From Actinernus sp. WN-2022 (lineage: Eukaryota > Cnidaria > Anthozoa > Actiniaria > Actinernidae): a stretch of 64,000 bases of DNA. Location of the stretch: assembly GCA_030867875.1 (NCBI GenBank), contig JAOWCC010001589.1:85087537-85151536 (forward strand), written 5' to 3'. The notes beneath the pieces are model-generated. The model had not been told where the DNA came from. It was given only the letters and a program-made list of their open reading frames with translations, and did not search any database. How positions within the stretch are numbered: position 1 is the first letter of the stretch; the number at the start of each line of letters is the position of its first letter. Shown here in pieces: positions 42,601 through 53,372 of the stretch. The translations under genes were made by a program, and so were the position numbers.

Positions 42601-45260
42601 GTAAAAATATAATTTTATTTGTTCTAAAGCTACAAGTGAGTGCAGTGTTGTGCTCTGTGGATTGTAGAATCTCATATTTTTATTAGTTATTTCTTAACCA
42701 CAACAACCATCCTTACATAATATGCAATAATAGTCAATTGAGCAGCTTTTACCTTTTACATGCAGAACTATTTAACCCATAAGTCCAGTCTTGTTGGCCT
42801 TGAGAGGACACCTAATTGTGCCAAGATGTGACAGAGTACAATTGGCACATTTTGTATTATACACAATGCAAAAGAAATTAAGCATTTCTTTCCATACACA
42901 AGTTTTATGCAATCCAATTGATATATATGTATCGGCAGAAGACTAAGAGTTCTATATTTCTAATAATAATGATTATTATTCATGATTGGTGGCATCTGCC
43001 TTGCAGACACGCCTTGAATCGTTGTGGAAGATGCATCACTATCGTCAATTGTTCCATGTAATGTAGTGTAAGTTTGAGCTGTCTTTGAGACAATATATAT
43101 TCTATGTATACATGTACAGAGCCTGTGGTACTCTTGGGGCACTAATGAGATGTTATGTCGTTAAAGAAAGAAAGAGTTGTTTTAAAGATTGCTAGTGAAT
43201 CAAGGCAAAGTAAAAACAAAGTGATTGCTCTCAATCATCATGTTCATGTAACTTCAGATTAGTCTAATTGAATGTCCTCATTTAGTGTCCATTTTTCCCT
43301 TTGCTGAGATACTCATGTGAGGAATAATTGAAATTTGCTCATTTCTCAACATAGTATGCGTAATCTGTTGTCTCTGTGTTTATAGGGTCTTAAAAACAGT
43401 AACTCCTCATAATAATTACTGTGCAAATGCCCATTAGCACTATTTACTAGCAGTGAATTGCTAGCATAGAACAAAGTTTCGTTGTTGAGAATATTTTACA
43501 AATGAGAAGCAGTCATTTTTAAACTTTGTCCCATAGAAAATTCAATTTTGCTTACAGTGAGGGTGATAGTAGTATCTATATTACAACTATATTATATATA
43601 ACTAATTTGAAAAAGGGTTGATGTGTTCAAAAGGTGGAAGCTATAAAGACATTCTCCACAGACAATAAGAGTGCTTCAGCATTTCTTCTGCAGCTTATTA
43701 GCGAGGTAACAATTTATTCTCTTAGGGTTTTTAAAGGGCACTGTCAATCGAATTGAACCTCCAAGAATAACACCTGAGATAGAAGATAAATACCATATGC
43801 TTTTCAAATCTTTTCGATAGAGGATGGCAAAGATTAAAGTGGATTACAAAAGCTTTTTCTAGAAACTTGATTTCGGTTACAGTGAACCGATTTCATGTTG
43901 ATCTAGATTTATCTTAAAAGCAGTAGTTTTCATCCACTCGAATCTTTGCCATGCTTCACTGATCAAAATTGTCTCAAACTCTCTCCAGTATATCTGTAAA
44001 GCATTCTCTGCTAATCTGAGTAGTTATTTTCGTCTTAAGAAAGGTGATCTTTTGGGGGTTAACATACAAGGATTCTTCAAGGAATTGTCTTTACACATTC
44101 TAGTCAACTAGTCAACCATTTTTCGAATAATTATGGCAGAACCTAGATGTGGAATTTTATGTGTATGCAAAATATCTTTTTTTAATAGACTCAACTGAAT
44201 ATTCTTAGGATTTTTAAAATCCTTTAAATGTGCAAATGTAAATGTGTTGGATTGAGAGAACCCAATTTATCAATTAATACAAGTGAAACAATCATCTAGC
44301 AATTTCACTGTATATATATATCTTATTAGAAAGTTTGTGTGTCAAAATATAAATTGGTGAGTAAAAACTTCCGCCATACTACATACTAAACTGTCTAATA
44401 AGAAATTTGTCATCCAACTTTTTCTCTAAAAATAAAAAGTCAAGTTTGCTAGGGTACGAATAACAACTGAGTACAATTATAGTTCTGATCTTGGGCTCTC
44501 TCGGGCATTATTTGTACTCCTTTGAGTGCAGTTGGATAATGAGAATATTGAACAACACATTTGTTTATTTGCACAGCTTAAAATCTAGACTGAGTCCTAG
44601 CTGGGAATTTCATTTTCCAATGAACTATTGAAAAACTTTTTTTAAGAAAAGGAAAACCTTTAGAACTGTAGCGTAGGATTTTTTTTGGAAAACGAAGAAT
44701 TCTAGTTTCTCAGCCTTTTTAAGGCTTTTCTTTTTCAGAGAAAATAGGGTTAAAAAAGGTTATACTTTTTTTACACAAAGAAAAGTAATTCCTTTTTTTC
44801 TGTATTTAAATGAACATCTGTAAATACTATAGTTGCATGCTGCTGAAAGCAAGACTTCATAATTCCCACTTCGGTTTTTGTTTTGTTTTATTTCCTCATT
44901 TTTATACAACAGATCTATCACTTGTAAGAAGCCAATGCACGTTATCTCTGACAAGCATTTATTCTTGAGGTTTGATCTTCTGCCAGAACTTTCCTCAATC
45001 GTCTTTTCTTTAAAAACAATTGCTACTGATCATAAAAAACATTCTCAATATTTGATATTTCATAGGATATACATAGACTCAGTTTTTCTGCTATTTTCAT
45101 TGGATAAGAATACAGTAATCTCAGCAATATTTAGAATTTGAAGAACAAGTTTTGGAGAGGTCTTCATTGACCAATGATAAAGTCAGAAAGATAAAGATTT
45201 AGAAAATATAACAAAGCTATATGTGTTTAGTCTATTCCAAAGCGATGACCTGTTGTAAGA
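39601..45260. other. ARID4 3' flank and gene-poor intergenic region
   Basis: The first part is presumably ARID4 3' UTR (no canonical AATAAA stood out close to the stop; ATTAAATG near 39764 is a weak candidate). Beyond it I see AT-rich sequence, one repeat copy (41473-41937), a solitary element end at 43731 (TTTTTAAAGGGCACTGTCAA, also at 61191) and no gene. The 173-codon frame at 41024-41545 has Cys/Lys repeats without a domain pattern and runs into the 41473 repeat. Confidence 0.5.
41473..41937 (+). repeat. Dispersed repeat, short copy
   Basis: Starts GTACCGTTTAAAACACGAACAG, ends ATTATTCATGAGTTTTTGAAT. It shares GTTTTATCAAGTTTA, AGACTTGATAAAACA and AAAGAAAGACGCACATCTCA, then ATTTTATCAGGTATAAA, in the same order with the 938-bp copy at 51319-52256. 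The middle is deleted or the other copy has gained sequence. Confidence 0.85.
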
Positions 45261-45500
45261 TAGAGCAGATTTCGCGCAAATTTGAAAGACTATGGTATTG
45301 TTATTGTAACGATTAAATGAATTCCTTTAGCCTGCGTCGCATCCGAACTGAACCCCGGTTAAGACTTAAATCAGGGTTCAGTTTGGATGTGACGCAGGCT
45401 ATTTTCCTTTTGCTTTCTGATCAAATCAGTCGGACCGCAGCGTTATAGTAGGACGATGCCACATTTCTCTCACACTATATATAAAATGAAATCTGCTCTA
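45261..45500. mobile_element. MITE with TAGAGCAGATTTCG ends (copy 1) hosting a TAGCCTG hairpin
   Basis: TAGAGCAGATTTCG at the left and GAAATCTGCTCTA at the right are inverted. Inside, 45328-45401 is a 74-bp hairpin TAGCCTGCGTCGCATC...GACGCAGGCTA with the ends of the Mutator-like family. The same outer ends recur at 55456-55926. Confidence 0.75.
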
Positions 45501-46073
45501 AAGTTACTTGTCTTTTATCAACCTGTACAAAATACTTGCAAATTACTTGCCGTTGGATGTTAGAGGACATATTTCGTATAAAGCACTCACGGATCTCTTA
45601 AAGTTTCTTGGAAAGTACCCGCTCGCCCCTCCATGTTAATTGAATGATTCACCATTAAAGGTTACGGTGAAATGTGAGGGAGGGAGTGGTGATTTCCTAG
45701 AAGAGTAAAGAGATCTACATTCACCTATGGACGCCAAAGGACATAGTTTAACTTAACGTAAGTACTTATAGTAATGACATAATTATTGCTGTAAGTAATT
45801 GAGCTTTTTGTAAGTGTCAGTAGAGTGGTAGAATGGTCTCTAGAGTATATAATGTACATGGTGTATTGGAATGTGTTATTTTTAAAACGCCCTTTTTAGC
45901 GCCATATTTTACCAGTGCCATCTAATTTATTTCATGTGAATAAAAGGCAACTGTATTCTCAACGTCAAAAACGTGTTCTTATTCATTTAGATAGTCTTGA
46001 AGCAAATCAGTCTTACAATACACCTTCATTCTCATGCAATATTTTTAATTTCCATTATTTTAGGATTTGATTC

Positions 46074-46808
46074 TTAAAGGGATACCCGAGTGAAAAACAC
46101 ATTGGGGCTCAAAAGAATCTTCAACATGTTCTTTGTTCAGAAAATGTATTAAAATTTGATCAAAGGTTTTTAGTATTAAGAACGAGCACCGCAAAGTTGG
46201 CCCCGCGAAGACATGGGCGCCGCCATCTTTGTTTGCATTTACGGAAGTGACGTCACTTCGTCCCACCAGCGTATCGCGGCTACTTGTCTTTGTATGATTT
46301 TCACACGCTCGGAATTAAAGTGGATATATTTTCATCGAGATTGCAGAGGAATTCTTACAGAAACCGGAATTATGATGAAGACGACATTATGAGAAAAGTT
46401 CAGAAGACTGGGAGGAGGAAGAAAAGCACTGGGAAGGCGAGAAATTATCAGACGAACAACAAGGTCTCGTAACTGCCATTTAATAACAGCAAAACAACAT
46501 GGCTTAAAAGACTCGAGTGACTTCTGAATAAGTATAAAAACTACAATGTATGTGAGGTACAGTTAAGGCATTTATCATCCTAAAAACACCTAATAAGTGA
46601 GAGAGTAGAACGCTGGTGGGACGAAGTGACGTCACTTCCGTAAATGCAAACAAAGATGGCGGCGCCCATGTCTTCGTGGGGCCAACTTTGAGGTGCTCGT
46701 TCTTAATACTAAAAACCTTTGATCAAATTTTAATACATTTTCTGAACAAAGAACATGTTGAAGATTCTTTTGAGCCCCAATGTGTTTTTCACTCGGGTAT
46801 CCCTTTAA
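46074..46808. mobile_element. TTAA-flanked foldback element, 735 bp
   Basis: Starts TTAAAGGGATACCCGAGTGA, ends TCACTCGGGTATCCCTTTAA, with arms of about 195 bp at near identity. The inner arm ends contain CAAAGATGGCGGCGCCCATG and GAAGTGACGTCACTTC. AAGATGGCGG is a YY1-type word and TGACGTCA a CRE/ATF word, so the arms look promoter-like (inference). The central 340 bp is non-coding as far as I can see. Confidence 0.9.
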
Positions 46809-46911
46809 GGCTGGTTTTCATAATCTTTTGTTCGGTGTGAATCGAAGCGTAAATTAATATGCAGAACAAAAGAATGAGCGATCGGGACGATTATATGAGA
46901 ACCAGCCTTTA
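46806..46911. mobile_element. Small MITE, AAGGCTGGTTTTCATA ends
   Basis: AAGGCTGGTTTTCATAATC at the left and GATTATATGAGAACCAGCCTT at the right are inverted; 106 bp. It abuts the right TTAA of 46074-46808. Confidence 0.75.
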
Positions 46912-47552
46912 TGCTTCATTCACATTGCTGGTTTGCAATCAAACCCTAGAGATTCAAATAACAAAGACGTGGCAGCCATGTTGGTTGAATCAAACAAAGA
47001 AATCTTTTTGGTTTCATGGTTGATCCTTTTGTTAACCTCAACCAAGATGGCGGCGATGACGTCACGTGCAACCCTGCAATTCATTCAGAAATAGAACTGA
47101 ACTATAAAGAATTGAATTTTTAAAAGACTTGAAATGATTGTGAGCAACTGGAGCAGAGAGAATATTGCATCATTGACTTTACCCTAAAGGTATCGAAGCG
47201 AGGGCAATTGTCCCCGCATGCGCAGTAAGAAACTAATGGGGTCTGGGTACGAGATTGTTGTCCCAGCTTCTCACAAGGAAATGAACGTTATTTCTCACCA
47301 CCAATAACTCAACAGTGCGATACGACAGAGAAAGTACTGGAGATAAGAAACGGCGACGGTAGTGACGACGACAACATTTTTTTATTTACACGGAATATTT
47401 TAAAGTACAACAAGTAAAGGGGAAAAAAGACATTAATACGTGATATTTGGTGAAGGCTACCTAGAATAATACCAAACTCGTTGCATGGCACTACACAACA
47501 CACGCTATGACGTAGCTAGCGTCTAATGGGGCTAATCGAGCCAGGTAGCCAC

Positions 47553-48900
47553 TTAAAATAATGGACATAATATATGAAACTGAGCGGACAGAAAAACAAA
47601 TACAAATTGGTTAACTCGTAAAATAGAAGACGTTAGATGTGATGTATAATATTTAATTGAAATTGGAAATCGAAGGAAATTAATTAAATAATAAGTATCT
47701 AGAAAGTCGTGTTTAAATTTGTTCTTTATGACCTTTTTATTTAGTGATTTTGTTTCTTTGTCAATATTATTGCATAGTTTTGCACCATGGAATCTGATAC
47801 TGAATTTGCCATAATCGGTACGAACGTTTGGCATGTAATAAGAAAATTTGGAGGCTGCTCTAGTATTATAAGAGTGGATTGAAGTAAGAGGAGAAAACAG
47901 GCCTGAGAATACAGTAGGCAAATTTCCAGAATAGAACTAACAAATATTGCAACATAAAAATAATATATATATATATTTAAACTTAAGCAGTTTTTTTAAT
48001 AGAGGAGTTGTGTGACCATCGTATTTATAGAATGATATTATTCTGACTGCTTTTTTTAGAGGTTATTAGGGGACGCACATTTGATTCGTATGTATTGCCC
48101 CATACTAGAATGCCATATGTTAAATATGGGTAAATTAGGGAGTAATACAGCTGAATAAGAATTCGAATATTAGCATAATATCTAATCTTTGAAAGAACCC
48201 TAATACTATTTATCTTTTTAGTGATTTGCTGGTATGACTTTTCCAGTTAAGGTTCGAGTCCAGCTTGATGCCTAGGTATTGTACACATTTTTTTTGCTTT
48301 AACAACTTGGGATTCATTTTAAGATGAATGTTAAGACTTTTTTCTGGTGAGGATGAACAATGACAAAATTTGACTTATCAATATTAAGAGAAAGCTTATT
48401 TGAAAACAGCCAAGAATGAACATACTGTAAGTGATTATTTACAGTGAGTTCTAGTCTTGATAACTTCTTATCAGAAGTAAAACAGGTTAGAGTCATCTGC
48501 AAAAAGGTGGAAATCAAATATATCGGATCAATTACTAAAATCATTTATATACAACCGGAATAGAACAGGGCCAAGAACAGGGCCAAGAACAGATTTGTGG
48601 TACACCACAAGAAATGTATCTATAGTCAGACACACTGTTTTCTGTTTGAAAGGTAAGAACGAAACCAATTTAGTGCAATTCCACGAATACCATAATGATA
48701 TAATTTATGAAGTAAAATATTCAGTGTGGTTAACAGTGTCAAAGGCTTTACTAAAATCAAGAAATTCCACAAGAATAATTGCCCTGTTCAACTGCTTGTT
48801 GTATTTTGTCAGTAATAGATAGTACTGCTTGGATAGTTGAATGATTGGATCGAAAACCGAATTGTTTATGGTAGATGATAAGACCCCTTTTCAATAAAAT
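47553..48900 (-). mobile_element. Non-LTR retrotransposon (LINE) remnant, reverse transcriptase and C-terminus
   Basis: On the minus strand, from right to left, frames read [14 protein letters not shown] (RT motif A), then SVLGPVLF.LYINDF, FADDSN (the catalytic FADD box) and NKLSLNIDKSNFVIVHP. At 47921-47700 follows SYNTRAASKFSYYMPNVRTD then YGKFSIRFHGAKLCN, the usual end of CR1/Jockey-type ORF2. Frameshifts and stops separate these blocks, so the element is dead. No endonuclease domain is visible. Confidence 0.82.
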
Positions 48901-50062
48901 CCATTAAACGACCTCGTAGTGTTAACCCAGCTTTTGTAGCCACTTTCTCTTTCAAAGCGCCTGTTCTGCAGGGCCTTGCGAGAGAAGCGAGTGCGGAGCG
49001 AGACGCGACATTCTCTCGTGCAAGTCTCCTTTTTCCATCTTCACGTGGCCAAATTATTTTATCACTTTCTTTGCGTTGAAATAACGGCTGAAGGTCTGTT
49101 TCGCAGGCTAAGCTTTTGCGGCGCGCACACGACGCCTTCACAAGGAGCTCCCCGCTCCTCACTAGTGAGAGAATATGTTACTATAAACAGAGGAGCGTAA
49201 CTGCAGATGTTCATTAATTTTGATCACAAGCTAATGATTTGTACGGGGAATGTATGGGAATTGTTAGAAAAATCGGAAACTTGAAGAAACTACTAAAATG
49301 GTCAATAAAGTCCTGAAATATTACCTGTGTTGTGAAGTTGATTGAGCTTTGGTTTTCTAACGATTTTAGCCTGTTTCTTTGATTCTTCTCTGATCACTCC
49401 TCTCTAAAATATTACAAGGCTGGTCACTCGAAGGCATTCTAGAATCGACCCAGAAAATGCTTTCTCAACCCAAATTCACTTACCGAATGGCCACAAAACC
49501 CCGATAGGCATGTTGTACAATGTTTTCCCATAACATATATTTTGAACGGTGATCGCAAGGCAATTTTACTCCGAAAAGTTACGCAAAACGTTCCGTCAGT
49601 CGACTCGCCAATCCTTGATCCAGGCAGGCTTACCATCCTCAAAATTTGTTTTGGACTTAATTCCTTTGGCTACGTCAGTTTTCAAACGTATTTTGCCTTG
49701 TTTACCTCAAATTTGCAGGATGAATATAGCGTTAATTCTAAAGTTGAAATCTTTAAACTTGTGTTAAAATAAACTTTAGTAATTATATTTACCAGTTATG
49801 TGTCTTCCTGTCGTCCGATGTGTTTTAAAGATTGTAGACGAATATTTACCCTGCGAGCAGAGCAGTAGTAAGGGAGGTGGATAAGGGCTTAGTAGCAATT
49901 TGGGCGTTGGCCGTATTTTGGGTATTGGTGTATTAGGCCGTGGGTCCCTGGTGAGAGTGATGTGATGCGTGTATTCCTAACGTGTGCCTTCCCTAACCAT
50001 AACCTAGTTGGCCGCTGGTCACGTTATGTCATGTAATGTGATTTGGTGTGCCGACGGCCGAG
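48901..50062. other. Intergenic sequence, nothing recognised
   Basis: Mixed-composition DNA with a locally CG-richer patch near 48970-49150. The overlapping short frames there lack domain patterns. Confidence 0.45.
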
Positions 50063-50508
50063 TGTAAAAATATTATTTCAAAGCGAGTGTAAATTCATTA
50101 TTTAAGTGGATGTATATTATTTATAAATAACTGCTATCTGTATTAGATAAGTGGTTATATGTATATCAAAAGATGAAATGCAACCAATATTTATTGATTT
50201 ATAAATAACCACTCAATCGAAGTTTTTTTGTAAATCACGCATTTAGAGCGCTCTAAAAAGTGGTTATTTTTTAAATAGCCAAATTAGTAAAAGTGCTTAT
50301 TTATATCTTGATTTTTTTTTGTCAATCATGTATTCAGAGCACTCTAAAAAGTTTTTTATTATATGACCAAATTAGTAAAAGTGATTATTTATATATAACC
50401 CCATTGGAATGGTTATTTATAAATAACCAAAGTCACGTTTCTTCTTTATTTATAAATTTGGAAATAATGTAAAAATCTACCAAATTTTATCTAAATAATA
50501 TTTTTACA
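50063..50508. mobile_element. AT-rich MITE with TGTAAAAATATTATTT ends and internal repeats
   Basis: TGTAAAAATATTATTT (50063) and its inverse (to 50508) bound an AT-rich segment. Inside, AGAGCGCTCTAAAAAGT...CCAAATTAGTAAAAGTG occurs twice in tandem with a period of about 108 bp (50250-50390), and ATTTATAAATAACC words recur. Confidence 0.7.
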
Positions 50509-51047
50509 AATGGCGCCCCATATCCTACATGGCAAAATACTGGGCTGCACGTGACCTATTACTCACATTCGATTGATGGATTATTTGTAACGTCAGGAGC
50601 CCATGAGATAATAAACTAGTATAGTACTAGTCTGTCAAAATGACCGGCGGATCCCGGTCGCGCGTATCCAAGCCAACTGGGAGTTATCGATCGTAAACTT
50701 TAAAGTAGTGGTTAAAGCAAACGTGGTCAAGGAAAAAGTGGATGGTCCCTTCATGTAGGCAACACATGAATTGCTATCAAAATACAATAGAATTAACACA
50801 ATACAAAACAATAGATACAATAGAACACAGATGGAGAACCCAAAAGCGAAAGTGCGGGTTAATTACAACGAAAGTGGCCAAAGTGAAAATGATTCAGTAA
50901 CTACTTGCCGGAAAGTAGTCAAAGCAAAAGTGGTGAAAGTGTCAAAACTAGTGGTGAAAGGTGACGCCTCCTCCGTAAACTGAGCAACTGGAAAAAGCCA
51001 TATTCGCAATGAGCAGTCTCTTGAATCTTTTAAGCGCTCCATTAATG

Positions 51048-51238
51048 CGTAGTCCACACGAGCAAGTTTTCCTTGGCAAGTTTTCCTTGACAAGTTGCCT
51101 TGTTCAATAACTGGCACGCCAGTTTTTCAACAAGGAGACTTGTCAAGGCAAAACTTGTCATTTTTCGTCGTCTACACGAGCAAATATAACTTGTCATGGG
51201 AAAACTTGTCAAGGAAAACTTGCTCGTGTGGACTACGC
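51048..51238. mobile_element. MITE with GCGTAGTCCACACGAGCAAG ends (copy 2)
   Basis: GCGTAGTCCACACGAGCAAG at the left and CTTGCTCGTGTGGACTACGC at the right are perfectly inverted. The interior is made of overlapping CAAGTTTTCCTTG/CAAGGAAAACTTG words. A diverged copy lies at 28517-28676. Confidence 0.88.
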
Positions 51239-51318
51239 TTAAGAGAAAGCATTTTTATAACAGACAAATTATTTTTTTCTTATTTTAGTCTCATCTGCTC
51301 TGAAATTGCTAGTATTAA

Positions 51319-52256
51319 GTACTGTTTAAAACACGAACAGCAGTGTTTTATCAAGTTTAAAAATTCGAGGGCGAAGCCCGAGAATTTTTAGACTTGATAA
51401 AACACGTGCTGTGAGTGTTTTAAACGGCTTCAAAAACGCTTTAAGAATGCAATGAAAGAAAGACGCACATCTCAAGGGAATGGTTACTTAATGAACCATT
51501 GAACCTTTGTATTCACAACGCCATGCAAAATATTCGAGTAATCACCGCCTGCAATTACGAACATCTCGTGGGAATGACATGAAGAAATTACCATACTATG
51601 ATGTTTGAAGCGGCGTTTCGCAATCCAAGAAGAATCTGCACTTGAAGGATTTGGTGTCGTGGTTTACCTCGATAAAGTTCAAGACTTAGAAAGCGATGTG
51701 ACTGACATGACGGGAGACTCTAAATTTTTGACTCCGGCAGAAAATATGTAAGTTTAATGCACGTTTTTATAATTTTACGGCTTTGAGTTTGGTTTAATAA
51801 TTGGAACTAAATAGTGGCTCGGTAAACAAGTAATGGTAGTTGGATAACTTCATTTTAAAAATATTATCTGTGTATCTCGGTAGTCTGCTGATATTAGTAA
51901 ATTTAGTGCAAAATTTATTATCTAGGTACCTTATGTTCCGTGTACTTTTTGCTATCTTTGGGTCTTTATCAGTGAATTCTTAATTAGGATGAAACTTTAT
52001 ATAAAATTTCATGTTCATTAATATTCTTTATATCAAACGTTCATCCTAATTAGCAATTCAGTGAGAAAGCTGAAACATCAATAGAAATTCCATTGTCTCA
52101 ATCATTAACCCCGTTTCCCTCTGGGACAGAATTCAAATCCCTCCGCGGGCCTTTTAGAATGATGAGATTTTATCAGGTATAAAGGAGCATGCACGTGACT
52201 GATTTGCTTCATCTGATTGGACAAAATGCTCATTAATTATTCATGAGTTTTTGAAT
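51319..52256 (+). repeat. Dispersed repeat, long copy
   Basis: 938-bp direct counterpart of 41473-41937 with the same ends (GTACTGTTTAAAACACGAACAG...CATTAATTATTCATGAGTTT). The extra internal sequence includes AAATTTTTGACTCCGGCAGA and AT-rich DNA. No long open frame. Confidence 0.82.
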
Positions 52257-52990
52257 GTTCGTTAGTATAGCTTTTAAATATATATAATATACAAAGAAAT
52301 AAAATTATTACGGAAACGAGTAAATTCATCAAAGAAAGCAGGTTTTTTATTGTATGGGCTAAGAAATTCAGCATTGGCTTATAAATTGTGAGTATTTACT
52401 GATTAATATTTACAAATTTGTTCGTATTCTTCTACAGCACTTTTTGACAAGTTGTACAGTGACAGTGTGCTTTTATAATAATATCGCCACTCGAGTGATT
52501 TAAATAAATACGCACATTTTTGTCTCTCTAGTCTTCTAGGTAATGCGTTCGGGTTCATAAAGTTGTCATTGAAACTTAGTGCATCTGAAGTAAAGTACAG
52601 GTTAGTTTTCATCCATAAAAAAGCATTTTTGATGTCGGAAAACAAACTGTTTTGAACGCCACGAAGTTGAACTTCAAGTGAAATCGTCAGTTTACCGCGC
52701 AATGGGTTCCTGGAGCGTGCGTCAAAGTGGGATTTTATTCATTTTCGCCCACCGATACAATATATAGAGATTATCGCGAACGAGCGAGTCCGCGAGCGAA
52801 GGGGAATATTGGCCTCGTCCATTTTTTGCGGTTTTATGTTCGTCGAGGTCCATAAACACGCAAAAAATTAACTTGGCCAATATCCCCCATCTTGACCTCA
52901 CGCCTGGATATTCCACTTCTCTCTTCTATTTCCCAAATAAAATTGGGAATAGAAAAGCCATCAATGAAATATGCATCTCATAAGCTGTTA

Positions 52991-53101
52991 TGCACCAGTC
53001 AGTGGTTTCCCCCAGGGGAGGGGTATCGGGCATACCCCCCCCCCCCCCCTCCCACCCAGCGGGCAGGGGGGGGGGAAGGGGGGGTACCACTGACTGGTGC
53101 A
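52991..53101. mobile_element. MITE with poly-C/poly-G centre, TGCACCAGTCAGTGGT ends
   Basis: TGCACCAGTCAGTGGT at the left and ACCACTGACTGGTGCA at the right are perfectly inverted. The centre is C runs followed by G runs, so the whole can fold. The flanks CTGTTA and TTACTA fit a 3-bp TTA target duplication. It lies about 70 bp upstream of the CCAAT/E2F promoter. Confidence 0.85.
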
Positions 53102-53164
53102 TTACTAATATCGGCTGGAAGCGCGCCCGCGTTGGCGTCCGCGTGACGTCCAGGATCAGGAGTA

Positions 53165-53340
53165 GCCTGATTGGTCCTTATGGTTTCCCGCCAAACGCTG
53201 CTCCGATAGCACGCGCGCGCGTACATAAAGTTTTCCCGCTAAATATTTTTAGAGAGCCAGTGACAGTGACCTGTTCTCGTTGTTCTAGCTATAGTCAATA
53301 CGACAACAGACAACCGTTCAGTTTCTAGAAAGACTTTTAA
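53165..53340 (+). promoter_or_regulatory. Promoter of the four-exon gene: inverted CCAAT box and two E2F-like sites
   Basis: GATTGGTCC (inverted CCAAT, 53169-53177), TTTCCCGCC (53184-53192) and TTTTCCCGC (53231-53239) match the E2F consensus, flanking an alternating ACGCGCGCGCGT stretch (53211-53222). CCAAT plus paired E2F sites is the signature of S-phase or cell-cycle genes in animals. This is inference from motifs only. Confidence 0.55.
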
Positions 53341-53348
53341 TTTGAAAT

Positions 53349-53372
53349 ATGAACCCTCGATGGCTAACTTGA
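53349..53372 (+). promoter_or_regulatory. Overlapping upstream ORF of the four-exon gene
   Basis: An ATG at 53349 (A at -3) opens a seven-codon frame that stops TGA at 53370-53372, spanning the presumed start ATG at 53360, which has a weaker context (T at -3, G at +4). If both are in the mRNA, initiation on the main frame would depend on leaky scanning. Confidence 0.45.

Noticed and set aside
46060..46840. Matching MGRSDVTSVNANKDGGAHVF frames on both strands
   Set aside because: The two are the inverted arms of one foldback MITE; the frame is a by-product of the palindrome.
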